A stretch of DNA of 64,000 bases, taken from positions 186,001-250,000 of the forward strand of contig NZ_MVBC01000009.1 of assembly GCF_002007105.1 (NCBI RefSeq). The letters run 5' to 3'. A model generated the notes under the pieces. That model was not told where the DNA came from. It did not search any database and was given only the letters and a program-made list of their open reading frames with translations. The stretch's first letter is position 1. Every line of letters starts with the position of its first letter. Origin of the DNA: Hymenobacter sp. CRA2 (lineage in GTDB: Bacteria > Bacteroidota > Bacteroidia > Cytophagales > Hymenobacteraceae). The translations under genes were made by a program, and so were the position numbers. Positions 1 to 7,804 of this stretch are shown here, one piece after another.

Positions 1-116
1 AGTACTTTCGTGATTTCCTTTTTGATTTTGTTAGCCGGAATTTCTACTACCCGGTGGTTAGCCTTGATGGCGTTGCGCACCCGGGTCAGGTAGTCGGCAA
101 TCGGATCTGTGTTCAT
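1..116 (-). CDS. rpsH: 30S ribosomal protein S8 (N-terminal part, runs off left edge)
   Basis: Only the first 38 codons are present; the gene continues beyond base 1. The translation starts [17 protein letters not shown], the typical S8 opening, so the ATG at 114-116 is secure. S8 binds 16S rRNA helix 21 and helps build the 30S platform. In most bacteria rpsH directly follows rpsN, but here about 840 bases separate them, including a lipoprotein gene, a hairpin and two -7 boxes. S8 and everything downstream of it is therefore probably transcribed from its own promoters. Confidence 0.93.
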   Translation of the reverse strand, partial: MNTDPIADYLTRVRNAIKANHRVVEIPANKIKKEITKV

Positions 117-155
117 TTGGATGATTTGAAGGGCACCCCGTGGTTAAGGGAACCG

Positions 156-163
156 CAAAGGTA
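156..163 (-). promoter_or_regulatory. Bacteroidota -7 box in front of rpsH (proximal)
   Basis: On the minus strand this reads TACCTTTG, a full match to TANNTTTG, 40 bases upstream of the rpsH start. No clear TTG is seen at the -33 distance. It is probably the proximal promoter of the rpsH part of the spc operon. Confidence 0.6.
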
Positions 164-319
164 GGAAAATTTCGCAGCCATAGTTTTCCTATGACGGCGA
201 AATCCTCGGTTAAGACTACTTGACATCCACAGCGTTTCCGCCGCAGCCAATGGTTTCTTGTGGCAACCTGCCAAATGGTGTGTGGGGCGTCCCCCACTGC
301 CCTAGAGCATTATGGGGTG

Positions 320-350
320 CAAAGATACGTAAATGCTTAACACAAAAGCA
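320..350 (-). promoter_or_regulatory. Second (distal) promoter candidate for rpsH
   Basis: The minus strand has TATCTTTG at 320-327, with a TTG 21 bases further upstream (inside 344-351). That spacing is at the long end of what is usual. It lies just after the stop of the lipoprotein gene and about 200 bases before rpsH. A small AAAAGC/GCTTTT stem (344-362) overlaps the -33 area and could end the lipoprotein transcript. Confidence 0.5.
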
Positions 351-404
351 ATAGGCGCTTTTGGTTAATTAGTATACTGTTATGCCAATCCTAAACGTGT
401 AGCA

Positions 405-845
405 TCATCTCTGCTCAGCAGATACAATGGACAAGCTATAAACAGGAAGCTGTAGCGGCTCATGCCAGCCCGGGCACACTCGGTTGATAATTTCAGTGCT
501 ATCCAGTGGCCGGTACTTGAACAGGATCCGGGCACCCTTCTTTAGCCCAAAGCTTGTATCGTTAACAGCAGCAATTGCATTACGGCCTACGATACTGTCG
601 CCCTCACGAAAGTTTGCGTATTCGCGATGTTCTACATAGCCGTGTACTGGACGACCAATAGGGTGATTATTGCTGACCTCGATAATAAGCCCGTTTAAGC
701 AAGTCCTTCCTATTACCTTACCTGAAGCCAGTGACGCATCTTGGCTACTAGTAACCGGTCCATTGGTAGAAGAGCAACCATAGCTCATCAGCCCTGTTAC
801 CACTAGGCTTAAAGCGAAAGAAGTACGTGACACATCTAGATACAT
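405..845 (-). CDS. small lipoprotein of unknown function inside the spc operon
   Basis: This 146-aa protein belongs to no family I recognise. Residues 1-24 look like a lipoprotein signal: a short N-region, the hydrophobic stretch FALSLVVTGLM, then SYGC, a relaxed lipobox whose Cys would be residue 24. The mature part has two further cysteines and no transmembrane segment, so it is probably attached to the outer or inner membrane facing the periplasm. The gene lies between rpsN and rpsH, a place with no gene in the usual order. Its GC content looks lower than its neighbours'. A hairpin separates it from rpsN, and no TANNTTTG box is seen before it. It looks like an insertion into the ribosomal cluster. 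Confidence 0.7.
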   Translation of the reverse strand: MYLDVSRTSFALSLVVTGLMSYGCSSTNGPVTSSQDASLASGKVIGRTCLNGLIIEVSNNHPIGRPVHGYVEHREYANFREGDSIVGRNAIAAVNDTSFGLKKGARILFKYRPLDSTEIINRVCPGWHEPLQLPVYSLSIVSAEQR

Positions 846-887
846 TACTACAGCATTAGGAACGCGATTTGTCAGCAGTCTACAAAA

Positions 888-938
888 GCAAACCGCTCAG
901 CCAAAACTCCCAAGAGAGTTTCAGCTGAGCAGTTTTGC
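888..938 (-). terminator. long imperfect hairpin after rpsN
   Basis: The arms at 888-908 and 917-938 pair over about 20 positions with a few mismatches (GCTCAGC against GCTGAGC at the core, AAACTC against GAGTTT near the loop). On the minus strand the stem is followed by TTTTG. It lies 22 bases after the rpsN stop, so it probably ends or attenuates the upstream ribosomal transcript. Confidence 0.65.
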
Positions 939-960
939 TTAGCGTTGCTGCGGTAGCGGA

Positions 961-1230
961 CTACCAGCTAGCTTTCGTTACGCCGGGAATTTTGCCGGCC
1001 GAAGCCATTTCCCGGAACGTTACGCGGCTGATACCAAACTTGCGCATGTAGCCACGCGGACGGCCGGTCAGTTTGCAGCGGTTGTGCAGACGTACGGGCG
1101 AAGCGTTGCGGGGCAGCTTGTCCAGACCTTCGAAGTCGCCAGCCTCTTTCAGAGCCTTGCGCTTCTCAGCGTAACGGGCAACCATCGCCACACGCTTCCG
1201 CTCTCTTGCTTTGATTGATTCCTTAGCCAT
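961..1230 (-). CDS. rpsN: 30S ribosomal protein S14
   Basis: This 89-aa protein is a complete S14 of the zinc-free type: it has one cysteine and no CxxC pairs. The family's C-terminal motif is present ([20 protein letters not shown]). S14 assembles late into the head of the small subunit next to S3 and S10. Only two bases separate it from rplE upstream, so the two are translationally linked. It is the last gene before the hairpin at 888-938. Confidence 0.97.
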   Translation of the reverse strand: MAKESIKARERKRVAMVARYAEKRKALKEAGDFEGLDKLPRNASPVRLHNRCKLTGRPRGYMRKFGISRVTFREMASAGKIPGVTKASW

Positions 1231-1232
1231 GA

Positions 1233-1787
1233 TTAGCTGTTTTTCTTAGCGTTGGCAAACGGCATCCCGAAGGCGCGCAGCAGCTCGTAGCTCTGCTCGT
1301 CGTTTTCAGCCGTCGTCACGAAGGTGATATCCATACCGCCAATCTCCTTGATCTTGTCAATGGAGATTTCCGGGAAGATGATTTGCTCCTTGATGCCGAG
1401 CGTGTAGTTACCACGGCCGTCGAAGCCCTTGTCGCTGATACCTTTGAAGTCGCGTACGCGGGGCAGCGCGATGGTCAGCAGGCGGTCAAGGAATTCGTAC
1501 ATCTGGGTGCCACGCAGCGTTACGCGGGCGCCAATCGGCATGCCCTCGCGCAGCTTGAAGTTCGAAACCGAACGCTTGGCGATGGTCGGAACAGCTTTCT
1601 GACCGGTGATGGTCGTCAGCTCATCCACGCCGTTGTCAACGAGCTTCTTGTCGGCTACGGCCTTACCAATACCGCGGTTGATGCAGATTTTGGTAATGCG
1701 CGGCACCTGCATGGTGCTCTTGAACTGGAATTTCTCCTGCAGCTGCTGGCGAATCTCCTTATCGTAAATTTCTTTCAGTCGAGCCAT
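1233..1787 (-). CDS. rplE: 50S ribosomal protein L5
   Basis: This 184-aa protein matches L5 over its whole usual length, including the [26 protein letters not shown] block. L5 binds 5S rRNA in the central protuberance and contacts the P-site tRNA. The ATG at 1785-1787 starts [16 protein letters not shown]. The gap to rplX upstream is 14 bases, and rpsN follows after two. Nothing unusual is seen. Confidence 0.97.
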   Translation of the reverse strand: MARLKEIYDKEIRQQLQEKFQFKSTMQVPRITKICINRGIGKAVADKKLVDNGVDELTTITGQKAVPTIAKRSVSNFKLREGMPIGARVTLRGTQMYEFLDRLLTIALPRVRDFKGISDKGFDGRGNYTLGIKEQIIFPEISIDKIKEIGGMDITFVTTAENDEQSYELLRAFGMPFANAKKNS

Positions 1788-1801
1788 TGTCGGATACTTG
1801 G

Positions 1802-2068
1802 TTAGGCGTTAGCCGTGCTAACAAGTTTGACATTGCTGGCGTGGATCGGTGCCTCGATCTTCGAGATGCCGCCCTGGGGGTTCTTGGCGCTCGGCTTCGA
1901 GTGCTTCGTTACCAGGTTCAGGCCTTCGATGATGACGCGCTGGGTCTGGCGGTTCACCGATTTGATGACGCCAGTCTTGCCGCGCTCGTCACCGGCGATT
2001 ACCTGGACGGTATCACCGGTTTTCACGTGCAGCTTCGCGGGCTTTGCTTCTTTGGTTTTCAGTGCCAT
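1802..2068 (-). CDS. rplX: 50S ribosomal protein L24
   Basis: At 88 aa this is on the short side for bacterial L24 (commonly 100-115). The KOW-type core is intact ([20 protein letters not shown], then [11 protein letters not shown]), and only the C-terminal extension is missing. L24 is one of the two assembly-initiating proteins of the 50S subunit. It sits five bases downstream of rplN in the usual order. No frameshift remnant of the missing tail is seen, so it looks like a natural short form. Confidence 0.95.
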   Translation of the reverse strand: MALKTKEAKPAKLHVKTGDTVQVIAGDERGKTGVIKSVNRQTQRVIIEGLNLVTKHSKPSAKNPQGGISKIEAPIHASNVKLVSTANA

Positions 2069-2073
2069 TGCGG

Positions 2074-2442
2074 TTAGAGAACTTCAGGAGCCAGCGAAAC
2101 GATCTTCATGAACTGCTTCTCGCGCAGTTCGCGGGCCACCGGGCCGAAGATACGCGTGCCGCGAGGCTCGTCGTTGTTGTTGAGCAGCACGGCGGCGTTG
2201 TCGTCGAAGCGGATGTACGAACCGTCTTTGCGGCGTACTTCCTTCTTCGTGCGAACTACCACGGCTTTCGAAACGGCACCCTTCTTGGCATTGCCCGAGG
2301 GGATGGCCGATTTGATTGCCACGACGATCTTGTCGCCTACCGTAGCGTACTTCTTGCCCGTGCCACCGAGGACGCGGATGCAGAGTACTTCTTTAGCGCC
2401 GCTGTTGTCGGCTACCGTCAGACGGGATTCTTGCTGGATCAT
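2074..2442 (-). CDS. rplN: 50S ribosomal protein L14
   Basis: This 122-aa protein is full length. It starts [27 protein letters not shown], the signature opening of L14. L14 lies at the subunit interface, forms bridge B8 with 16S rRNA, and is the docking site of the silencing factor RsfS. The stop of rpsQ lies one base from its start, so translation is likely coupled. Confidence 0.98.
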   Translation of the reverse strand: MIQQESRLTVADNSGAKEVLCIRVLGGTGKKYATVGDKIVVAIKSAIPSGNAKKGAVSKAVVVRTKKEVRRKDGSYIRFDDNAAVLLNNNDEPRGTRIFGPVARELREKQFMKIVSLAPEVL

Positions 2443-2443
2443 C

Positions 2444-2734
2444 TTACTTGGCGCGTTCTACGATTTCTACCAAACGCCACCGCTTGCGCTTGCTCAGCGG
2501 GCGGGTTTCCATGATGCGCACCGTGTCGCCTTCGCCACACTCGTTGTTCTCGTCGTGGGCGACGAACTTGGTCGATTTCGACACGAACTTGCCGTAAATC
2601 GGGTGCTTCATTTTGCTCTCGACCACTACAGTGATGGTTTTATCCATCTTGCTGCTGGTGACGCGGCCGATACGCTCTTTGCGCAGGTTACGCTCTACCG
2701 TAGCGGTGCCCTGCTGTTCTGCGTTGTTTTCCAT
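2444..2734 (-). CDS. rpsQ: 30S ribosomal protein S17
   Basis: This 96-aa protein is an OB-fold S17, with the [12 protein letters not shown] and [17 protein letters not shown] segments typical of the family. It is a primary 16S rRNA binder in the 5' domain. The N-terminus is about 10 residues longer than in E. coli ([20 protein letters not shown]), as is often seen in Bacteroidota. It lies between rpmC and rplN. Confidence 0.97.
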   Translation of the reverse strand: MENNAEQQGTATVERNLRKERIGRVTSSKMDKTITVVVESKMKHPIYGKFVSKSTKFVAHDENNECGEGDTVRIMETRPLSKRKRWRLVEIVERAK

Positions 2735-2747
2735 TACTAGCGGGGGA

Positions 2748-2948
2748 CTACGATTGCTGCTCCTGCTCGCGACGCTTCAGCTCGGTGAGCAGGCGGGCGA
2801 TGTTGCGGCGGGCGGTTTTGATGCGCACCGGGTTTTCGAGCGGGGAAATAGCGTGAGCGAAACGCAAGGTTTGCGCGCCCGACTGTTCCTTGTTGATTTG
2901 CTCTTTCAGATCCTCGATCGAAAGGGCGCGGATTTCAGCGTTTTTCAT
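2748..2948 (-). CDS. rpmC: 50S ribosomal protein L29
   Basis: This 66-aa, mostly helical protein has the L29 pattern ([18 protein letters not shown], then [20 protein letters not shown]). L29 sits beside the polypeptide exit tunnel and helps form the docking site for trigger factor and SRP together with L23. It lies five bases downstream of rplP and 13 upstream of rpsQ, in the usual order. Confidence 0.97.
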   Translation of the reverse strand: MKNAEIRALSIEDLKEQINKEQSGAQTLRFAHAISPLENPVRIKTARRNIARLLTELKRREQEQQS

Positions 2949-2953
2949 TTTGC

Positions 2954-3376
2954 TTATGCCTCAACGAAGTCACGACGAACGACAAACTTGGTGCGGACCG
3001 GCAACTTCTGAGCGGCCAAACGCAGCGACTCCTGTGCGAGTTCCAGCGAAACCCCGTCCGATTCGAACAGGATGGTGCCAGGCTTCACGATGGCTACCCA
3101 GTACTCGGGCGAGCCTTTGCCCTTACCCATACGTACTTCAGCCGGCTTCTTGGTGATGGGCTTGTCCGGGAAGATGCGGATCCAAACCTGACCTTCACGC
3201 TTCATAGCGCGGGTCATGGCGATACGGGCTGCTTCGATTTGACGCGCGGTGATCCAAGCGGCCTCCAGCGACTTAATGCCAAACGAACCGAAGTCCAGCG
3301 AGCTGCCACGATAGGCCAGGCCGTTTACGCGGCCCTTCTGCATCTTCCGGTATTTGGTTCTTTTCGGTTGTAACAT
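2954..3376 (-). CDS. rplP: 50S ribosomal protein L16
   Basis: This 140-aa protein is complete. It starts [17 protein letters not shown] and carries the conserved [17 protein letters not shown] block. The basic residues around position 80 are those that contact tRNA near the A site. L16 organises 23S rRNA near the A site and is needed for peptidyl transfer. It follows rpsC after 36 bases. Confidence 0.98.
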   Translation of the reverse strand: MLQPKRTKYRKMQKGRVNGLAYRGSSLDFGSFGIKSLEAAWITARQIEAARIAMTRAMKREGQVWIRIFPDKPITKKPAEVRMGKGKGSPEYWVAIVKPGTILFESDGVSLELAQESLRLAAQKLPVRTKFVVRRDFVEA

Positions 3377-3412
3377 GATCTAGTTCTCGAAAAAGAATGG
3401 AAGGAAGAAGGA

Positions 3413-4324
3413 CTAGCGACGGGGGCCACGGCCTGCGCCGCCGCCTTGACCGCCACGATTACCGCCGCCGCCTTGGCCGCCACGATTACCGCCGCCGCCT
3501 TGGCCACCGCCAAAGCCGCCACGGTTGTCACCGCCGCCACGCGGGCCACGGTCGTTGCCACCACGGCCACCACGGTCGCCGCCACGGCCCCCACGGTCAC
3601 CACGCTCGCCACGCTCACCGCGGGGACCACGGTCGTTGCGGTCGTTGCCACCTTGGCCTTGCTGCTGGCTCAGCAGCTGGTTGGGCGACAGGTCTGGCTT
3701 GCCGAATACTTCACCGCGCATGATCCACACCTTAATGCCGATTTTGCCATACACCGTCTGGGCTTCCGAGAGGGCGTAGTCGATATCAGCGCGGAGGGTG
3801 TGCAGCGGGGTGCGGCCTTCCTTATATTGTTCCGAACGGGCAATTTCAGCACCGCCGAGGCGGCCGCCGCACTGCACCTTGATGCCTTCAGCGCCCACGC
3901 GGAGTGCGCCCTGAATGGCTTGCTTCATCGCGCGGCGGAACGAGATACGAGCCTGCAGCTGCTGAGCAATGCTCTCACCTACCAGCTTGGCGTCGAGTTC
4001 CGGACGCTTGATTTCGAAGATGTTGATCTGGACGTCTTTGCTCGTGAGCTTTTTCAGTTCGTCCTTGATCTTATCAACTTCCTGACCACCCTTACCGATA
4101 ACCACGCCCGGACGAGCGGTGTTGATGGTGATGGTGATGCGCTTGAGGGTACGCTCGATGATGATTTTCGAGATACCACCCTTCGGGATGCGCGCCAGGA
4201 TGTATTTGCGGATTTTCTCGTCCTCTACCAGCTTGTCGGCGAAGTCTTTGCCGCCGTACCAGTTAGAGTCCCAGCCTTTAACGATACCCAGACGGAGGCC
4301 AACCGGATTAACTTTCTGTCCCAT
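3413..4324 (-). CDS. rpsC: 30S ribosomal protein S3 with a long RGG/GGQG-rich tail
   Basis: The S3 core is residues 1-215: an N-terminal domain, a KH domain with the GKGG loop at 78-81, and the C-terminal S3 domain with [19 protein letters not shown]-like residues near 145-163. S3 forms the mRNA entry tunnel and helps unwind mRNA. The protein is 303 aa, whereas S3 is normally 210-240. Residues about 221-303 are a low-complexity tail of [12 protein letters not shown] and three GGQGGGGNR-type repeats. The reading frame stays open through the whole GC-rich repeat and ends in PRR-stop, so the tail is really encoded. It resembles the RGG boxes of RNA-binding proteins. Confidence 0.96.
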   Translation of the reverse strand: MGQKVNPVGLRLGIVKGWDSNWYGGKDFADKLVEDEKIRKYILARIPKGGISKIIIERTLKRITITINTARPGVVIGKGGQEVDKIKDELKKLTSKDVQINIFEIKRPELDAKLVGESIAQQLQARISFRRAMKQAIQGALRVGAEGIKVQCGGRLGGAEIARSEQYKEGRTPLHTLRADIDYALSEAQTVYGKIGIKVWIMRGEVFGKPDLSPNQLLSQQQGQGGNDRNDRGPRGERGERGDRGGRGGDRGGRGGNDRGPRGGGDNRGGFGGGQGGGGNRGGQGGGGNRGGQGGGAGRGPRR

Positions 4325-4329
4325 GGTGC

Positions 4330-4830
4330 TTATTCGGTGGCGTCAGCCGCGGTTTGGGTGTCAGCTTTCTTGGTCGAACGACGGGCCGGCTTCTTGGTGG
4401 GAGCCTCTTCAGCAGCCGGAGTGGCGGCGGGAGCGGTTTCCAGTTTAGCGGCGGCGTCTTTCAGACCCTGGCGGCTGCCGATGGCTTCCACCTTCGAGTC
4501 GATAATAATCGTGACGTGGTTGCTGCGCTTGCGGATGCGGTGACCACGGCCCTGGGGGGCGGGGCGCAGGCGCTTCAGCTGGCGGCCTTCGTCAACGAAG
4601 ATTTCTTTGATGTACAGGTTGGCGTCTTCGATACGCTCGTCCTCGTTCTTCTGCTGCCAGTTGGCCAGGGCCGACAGGAGCAGTTTCTCGATTTTCTCGG
4701 CGCCCGAGTTAGCCTCGAACTTCAACAAGCCCAAGGCACGGGTAACGCTTTTGCCGCGTACTAGGCCGGCCACGAGGCGCATCTTGCGCGGCGAGGTCGG
4801 TACGTTACGGAGTTTGGCTACTGCTTCCAT
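4330..4830 (-). CDS. rplV: 50S ribosomal protein L22 with a basic/Ala-rich C-terminal extension
   Basis: Residues 1-111 are a normal L22, including the long beta-hairpin ([20 protein letters not shown]) that lines the exit tunnel and is the site of macrolide-resistance changes. Residues about 112-166 are an extra tail rich in Ala, Pro, Lys and Thr (for example [13 protein letters not shown]), of unknown role. L22 touches all six 23S rRNA domains. It lies three bases after rpsS and five before rpsC. Confidence 0.97.
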   Translation of the reverse strand: MEAVAKLRNVPTSPRKMRLVAGLVRGKSVTRALGLLKFEANSGAEKIEKLLLSALANWQQKNEDERIEDANLYIKEIFVDEGRQLKRLRPAPQGRGHRIRKRSNHVTIIIDSKVEAIGSRQGLKDAAAKLETAPAATPAAEEAPTKKPARRSTKKADTQTAADATE

Positions 4831-4833
4831 GTC

Positions 4834-5112
4834 TTAGCGCTTGCCTTTATCTTTCTTGGCTACGTGGCCGCGGAAGTTGCGCGTGGGCGCAAATTCCCCA
4901 AGCTTGTGACCAACCATGTTTTCGGTCACGTACACCGGGATGAACTTATTGCCGTTGTGCACGGCGAAGGTGTGCCCTACGAAGTCCGGCGAAATCATCG
5001 AGCGGCGCGACCAGGTCTTCACCACCGATTTCTTGTTGGACTCCTCCATCACCTGCACCTTCCGCTCCAGGCGGAAGTCGATGTACGGGCCTTTTTTAAG
5101 CGAACGTGCCAT
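4834..5112 (-). CDS. rpsS: 30S ribosomal protein S19
   Basis: This 92-aa protein is full length. It has the opening [19 protein letters not shown] and the conserved [20 protein letters not shown] block. S19 sits in the 30S head beside S13 and near the A-site tRNA. Its ATG shares one base with the rplB stop codon (TAATG), so the two genes are translationally coupled. Confidence 0.98.
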   Translation of the reverse strand: MARSLKKGPYIDFRLERKVQVMEESNKKSVVKTWSRRSMISPDFVGHTFAVHNGNKFIPVYVTENMVGHKLGEFAPTRNFRGHVAKKDKGKR

Positions 5113-5939
5113 TACTTCTTGCCTTTACGCGAAACGATGAGTTGCTCAGAGTACTTGTTCTTGTTGCGGGTCTTGTAACCCTTCGCGAGCAGGCCTTTGC
5201 GGCTGCGCGGGTGACCACCGCTCGAGCGGCCTTCACCACCACCCATCGGGTGGTCAACGGGGTTCATTGCCACACCACGAACGCGCGGACGGTAGCCCAA
5301 CCAACGGTGACGACCGGCTTTGCCGAGACGCACGTTCATGTGCTCGCCGTTCGAAACGGTGCCAACCGTAGCCATGCAGGTCACCAGGACCATGCGCATC
5401 TCGCCAGAGGGCAGTTTCAGCGTCGCGTATTTTTCTTCGCGGGCCACCAGCTGGGCGTAGGTACCAGCCGAGCGGGCCAGCACTGCGCCGGCACCCGGCA
5501 TCAGCTCGATGTTGTGAACAATCGTACCGAGCGGCATTTCGCGCAGCGGCAAGGCGTTGCCCAGTTCCGGTGCGGCGCCGGGGCCTGCTACCACGGTAGC
5601 GCCTACCTGCAGGCCATTCGGAGCGATGATGTAGGCCTTCTCACCGTCAGCGTAGCTGATCAGGGCGATGCGAGCCGTACGGTTCGGATCGTACTCGATG
5701 CTCTTCACGGTAGCCGGCACCGAGTGCTTGCTGCGCTTGAAGTCGATGATACGATACTGTTGCTTGTGACCACCACCGATGTAACGGTTGGTCATTTTCC
5801 CGGAATCATTCCGGCCACCGGATTTTTTCTTGGGTGCCAACAGCGACTTCTCCGGCGTCGACGTGGTAATCTCGTCGAAACCCGGGGCGATACGGAAGCG
5901 CTGACCCGGTGATGTTGGTCTTAGTTTTTTGAGTGCCAT
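5112..5939 (-). CDS. rplB: 50S ribosomal protein L2
   Basis: At 275 aa this is the usual length. The conserved peptidyl-transferase-proximal segment is present ([21 protein letters not shown], with the essential histidine in VDHPMGGG). L2 is needed for subunit joining and peptidyl transfer. The start [17 protein letters not shown] fits the family. It follows rplW after 51 bases, and its stop overlaps the rpsS start by one base. Confidence 0.98.
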   Translation of the reverse strand: MALKKLRPTSPGQRFRIAPGFDEITTSTPEKSLLAPKKKSGGRNDSGKMTNRYIGGGHKQQYRIIDFKRSKHSVPATVKSIEYDPNRTARIALISYADGEKAYIIAPNGLQVGATVVAGPGAAPELGNALPLREMPLGTIVHNIELMPGAGAVLARSAGTYAQLVAREEKYATLKLPSGEMRMVLVTCMATVGTVSNGEHMNVRLGKAGRHRWLGYRPRVRGVAMNPVDHPMGGGEGRSSGGHPRSRKGLLAKGYKTRNKNKYSEQLIVSRKGKK

Positions 5940-5990
5940 TTTATAGCGAAAATGCTCTAGCGAGGGGCCTCGGTCAGAAATTCAGTCGGC

Positions 5991-6278
5991 TTAGATGCCG
6001 CTGTAGAAGTCGATTACTTCGCCTTCCTTCACGGTTACGATGGCCTTCTTGCTCGAAGCACGACGGCCGGTAACTGCACCGGTCTTGGTGAAGCGCGACT
6101 TGAGTTTGCCCTGGCTGCGGATGGTGCTGATGCCCACCACGGTCACACCGTAGAGCTTCTCAATTTCTTTTTTGATTTCAACCTTGTTGGCGGTGCGCTC
6201 CACTTCAAAGGCGTACTGGCCTTTCTCGTTCAGCGACGTTGCCTTCTCGGTCACGATGGGCTTCTTGATGATGCTCAT
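5991..6278 (-). CDS. rplW: 50S ribosomal protein L23
   Basis: This 95-aa protein is a compact L23 with the opening MSIIKKPIVTEKATSL and the EIKKEIEKLYGVTVVGI core. L23 forms the main chaperone and SRP docking site at the tunnel exit. Its start codon overlaps the rplD stop by one base (TAATG). The order rplD-rplW-rplB is the usual one. Confidence 0.97.
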   Translation of the reverse strand: MSIIKKPIVTEKATSLNEKGQYAFEVERTANKVEIKKEIEKLYGVTVVGISTIRSQGKLKSRFTKTGAVTGRRASSKKAIVTVKEGEVIDFYSGI

Positions 6279-6916
6279 TACTCAGCGGCCGTGTAAAGTT
6301 GGGTGAGCGTCTCCAGGCCAGCTTCCGACAGCAGCAGCGTGTCGGTGTTCAGCAGGTCGTGGGTGTTCAGAGCCGTGGGGACAGCCACCTTCACCTTTTG
6401 GATGTTGCGGGCCGACAGTACCACGTTCTTGTCAACCGAACCGGTTACCAGCAGGGTCTTCTTGCCGGTGTTCAGGTTCAGGCCGCTCAGGATGTTCAGG
6501 AAATCCTTCGTCTTGGCAGCTTCCAGGGAGAAGTTCTCTACCAGGGCCAGACGGTTTTCGCGAGCAAGAACCGAGAGGGCCGACAGACGGGCCAGCTGCT
6601 TGGTCTTCTTGTTCACTTTGAAGCCGTAGTCACGGGGCTTGGGACCGAATACGCGGCCACCACCGATGAACACCGGCGACTTCATCGAACCAGCGCGGGC
6701 ACCGCCGGTGCCTTTCTGCTTCTTCAGTTTCTTGGTCGTGCGGGCGATTTCAGCGCGCTCCTTCGACTTGTGCGTGCCTTGGCGCTGGTTGGCCAGGTAC
6801 AGCTTCACGTCGAGGTACATGGCGTGCTCGTTCGGCTCCAGCCCGAAGATTGCGTCGGACAGCGTCACCTTGCGGCCGGTGTCCTCGCCTTTGATCGTCA
6901 ATACAGAGAGTTCCAT
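6278..6916 (-). CDS. rplD: 50S ribosomal protein L4
   Basis: This 212-aa protein is a complete L4. The tunnel loop is recognisable as KKQKGTGGARAGSMKSPVF followed by GGGRVFGPKPRDYGFKVNKK. L4 reaches into the exit tunnel and in enterobacteria also represses the S10 operon; whether it does so here cannot be seen. It follows rplC after five bases and overlaps rplW by one base. Confidence 0.97.
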   Translation of the reverse strand: MELSVLTIKGEDTGRKVTLSDAIFGLEPNEHAMYLDVKLYLANQRQGTHKSKERAEIARTTKKLKKQKGTGGARAGSMKSPVFIGGGRVFGPKPRDYGFKVNKKTKQLARLSALSVLARENRLALVENFSLEAAKTKDFLNILSGLNLNTGKKTLLVTGSVDKNVVLSARNIQKVKVAVPTALNTHDLLNTDTLLLSEAGLETLTQLYTAAE

Positions 6917-6921
6917 CGCGC

Positions 6922-7542
6922 CTATTTCTCCAGAATCACGTAACCGTTTTTAGCACCGGGTACCGAGCCGCTCACCAGTATGAGGTTCTGCTCGTTCATC
7001 ACGCGCAGCACTTTCAGGTTCTGGATCTTCACTCGGTCACCGCCCATGCGGCCAGCCATGCGCATGCCCTTGAACACGCGGGAGGGCCAGGAGCAGGCAC
7101 CGATCGAGCCGGGGTGACGGCCGCGGTTGTGCTGACCGTGGGTTTGGCCACCTACACCAGCAAAGTTGTGACGCTTTACAACGCCCTGGAAACCTTTGCC
7201 TTTAGAGGTACCAACCACGTCTACGAAGTCACCTTCGGCGAAGTAGTCAGCGCTGATTTCAGCACCCAGCGAGTAGGATGCCACGTCGTCGGTGCGGAAC
7301 TCGACGAGTTTTTTGCGGGGGGTAACTCCCGCCTTAGCGAAGTGGCCAGCCAACGGTTTGTTGGTGTTCTTGGCCTTCTTGTCGCCGTAACCGAGCTGAA
7401 CGGCCGTGTAGCCGTCAACTTCGAGCGTCTTCACCTGCGTCACTACGCACGGGCCGGCTTGGATGAGCGTGCAGGGCACGTTCCGACCATCGGCGGTGAA
7501 GAGGCTTGTCATACCGATTTTTTTACCGATAATGCCAGGCAT
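6922..7542 (-). CDS. rplC: 50S ribosomal protein L3
   Basis: This 206-aa protein starts [15 protein letters not shown] and carries the L3 extension [34 protein letters not shown], whose Gln-containing loop reaches the peptidyl transferase centre. It is the first gene of the S10 block here because rpsJ lies elsewhere, after fusA. The -7 box at 7606-7613 is 64 bases upstream. Confidence 0.97.
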   Translation of the reverse strand: MPGIIGKKIGMTSLFTADGRNVPCTLIQAGPCVVTQVKTLEVDGYTAVQLGYGDKKAKNTNKPLAGHFAKAGVTPRKKLVEFRTDDVASYSLGAEISADYFAEGDFVDVVGTSKGKGFQGVVKRHNFAGVGGQTHGQHNRGRHPGSIGACSWPSRVFKGMRMAGRMGGDRVKIQNLKVLRVMNEQNLILVSGSVPGAKNGYVILEK

Positions 7543-7605
7543 TCGAATGGGGTTTTAGAAAAGACACAGTGAAAACGCCCGAATGACGTTTTCGGAAAGG
7601 GAGTG

Positions 7606-7613
7606 CAAAGCTA
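7606..7613 (-). promoter_or_regulatory. -7 box of the rplC (S10/spc) operon
   Basis: The minus strand reads TAGCTTTG, a match to TANNTTTG, 64 bases before the rplC ATG. No TTG sits at the ideal distance; a TTTG is found 14 bases upstream. Its position right before the first gene of a long operon supports the call. Confidence 0.6.
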
Positions 7614-7633
7614 GGGAATTGTTAAGACAAAAG

Positions 7634-7672
7634 CATAACCCCATCTGAAAATATTTCAGATAATGCGTTATG
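7634..7672 (-). terminator. hairpin after the O-antigen ligase-like gene
   Basis: CATAAC at 634-639 pairs with GTTATG at 667-672, and ATCTGAAA at 643-650 with TTTCAGAT at 654-661, giving a two-part stem. On the minus strand CTTTTG follows. It lies between the end of the ligase-like gene and the rplC promoter, so it probably insulates the ribosomal operon. Confidence 0.45.
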
Positions 7673-7804
7673 CCTTGCCGCTATTAGTCAGTCAGTTTGC
7701 CTTCCTCGCTAGAGCCATCCACTCCCCCTCTCCTGCCCCCGTACCGAAACTGGTCGGCAATTTGCTAAGTGCGACGGAATCCTATTTAGCTGCTTATTCT
7801 ATAA

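Noticed and set aside
58-297. 79-codon minus-strand frame over the rpsH start and its promoter region
   Set aside because: It overlaps the rpsH start and the -7 box at 156-163 and has no recognisable content.
3413-3660. Repeats with a regular period that at first look like an array
   Set aside because: They are coding repeats of the S3 tail. I see no CRISPR array anywhere in the window.
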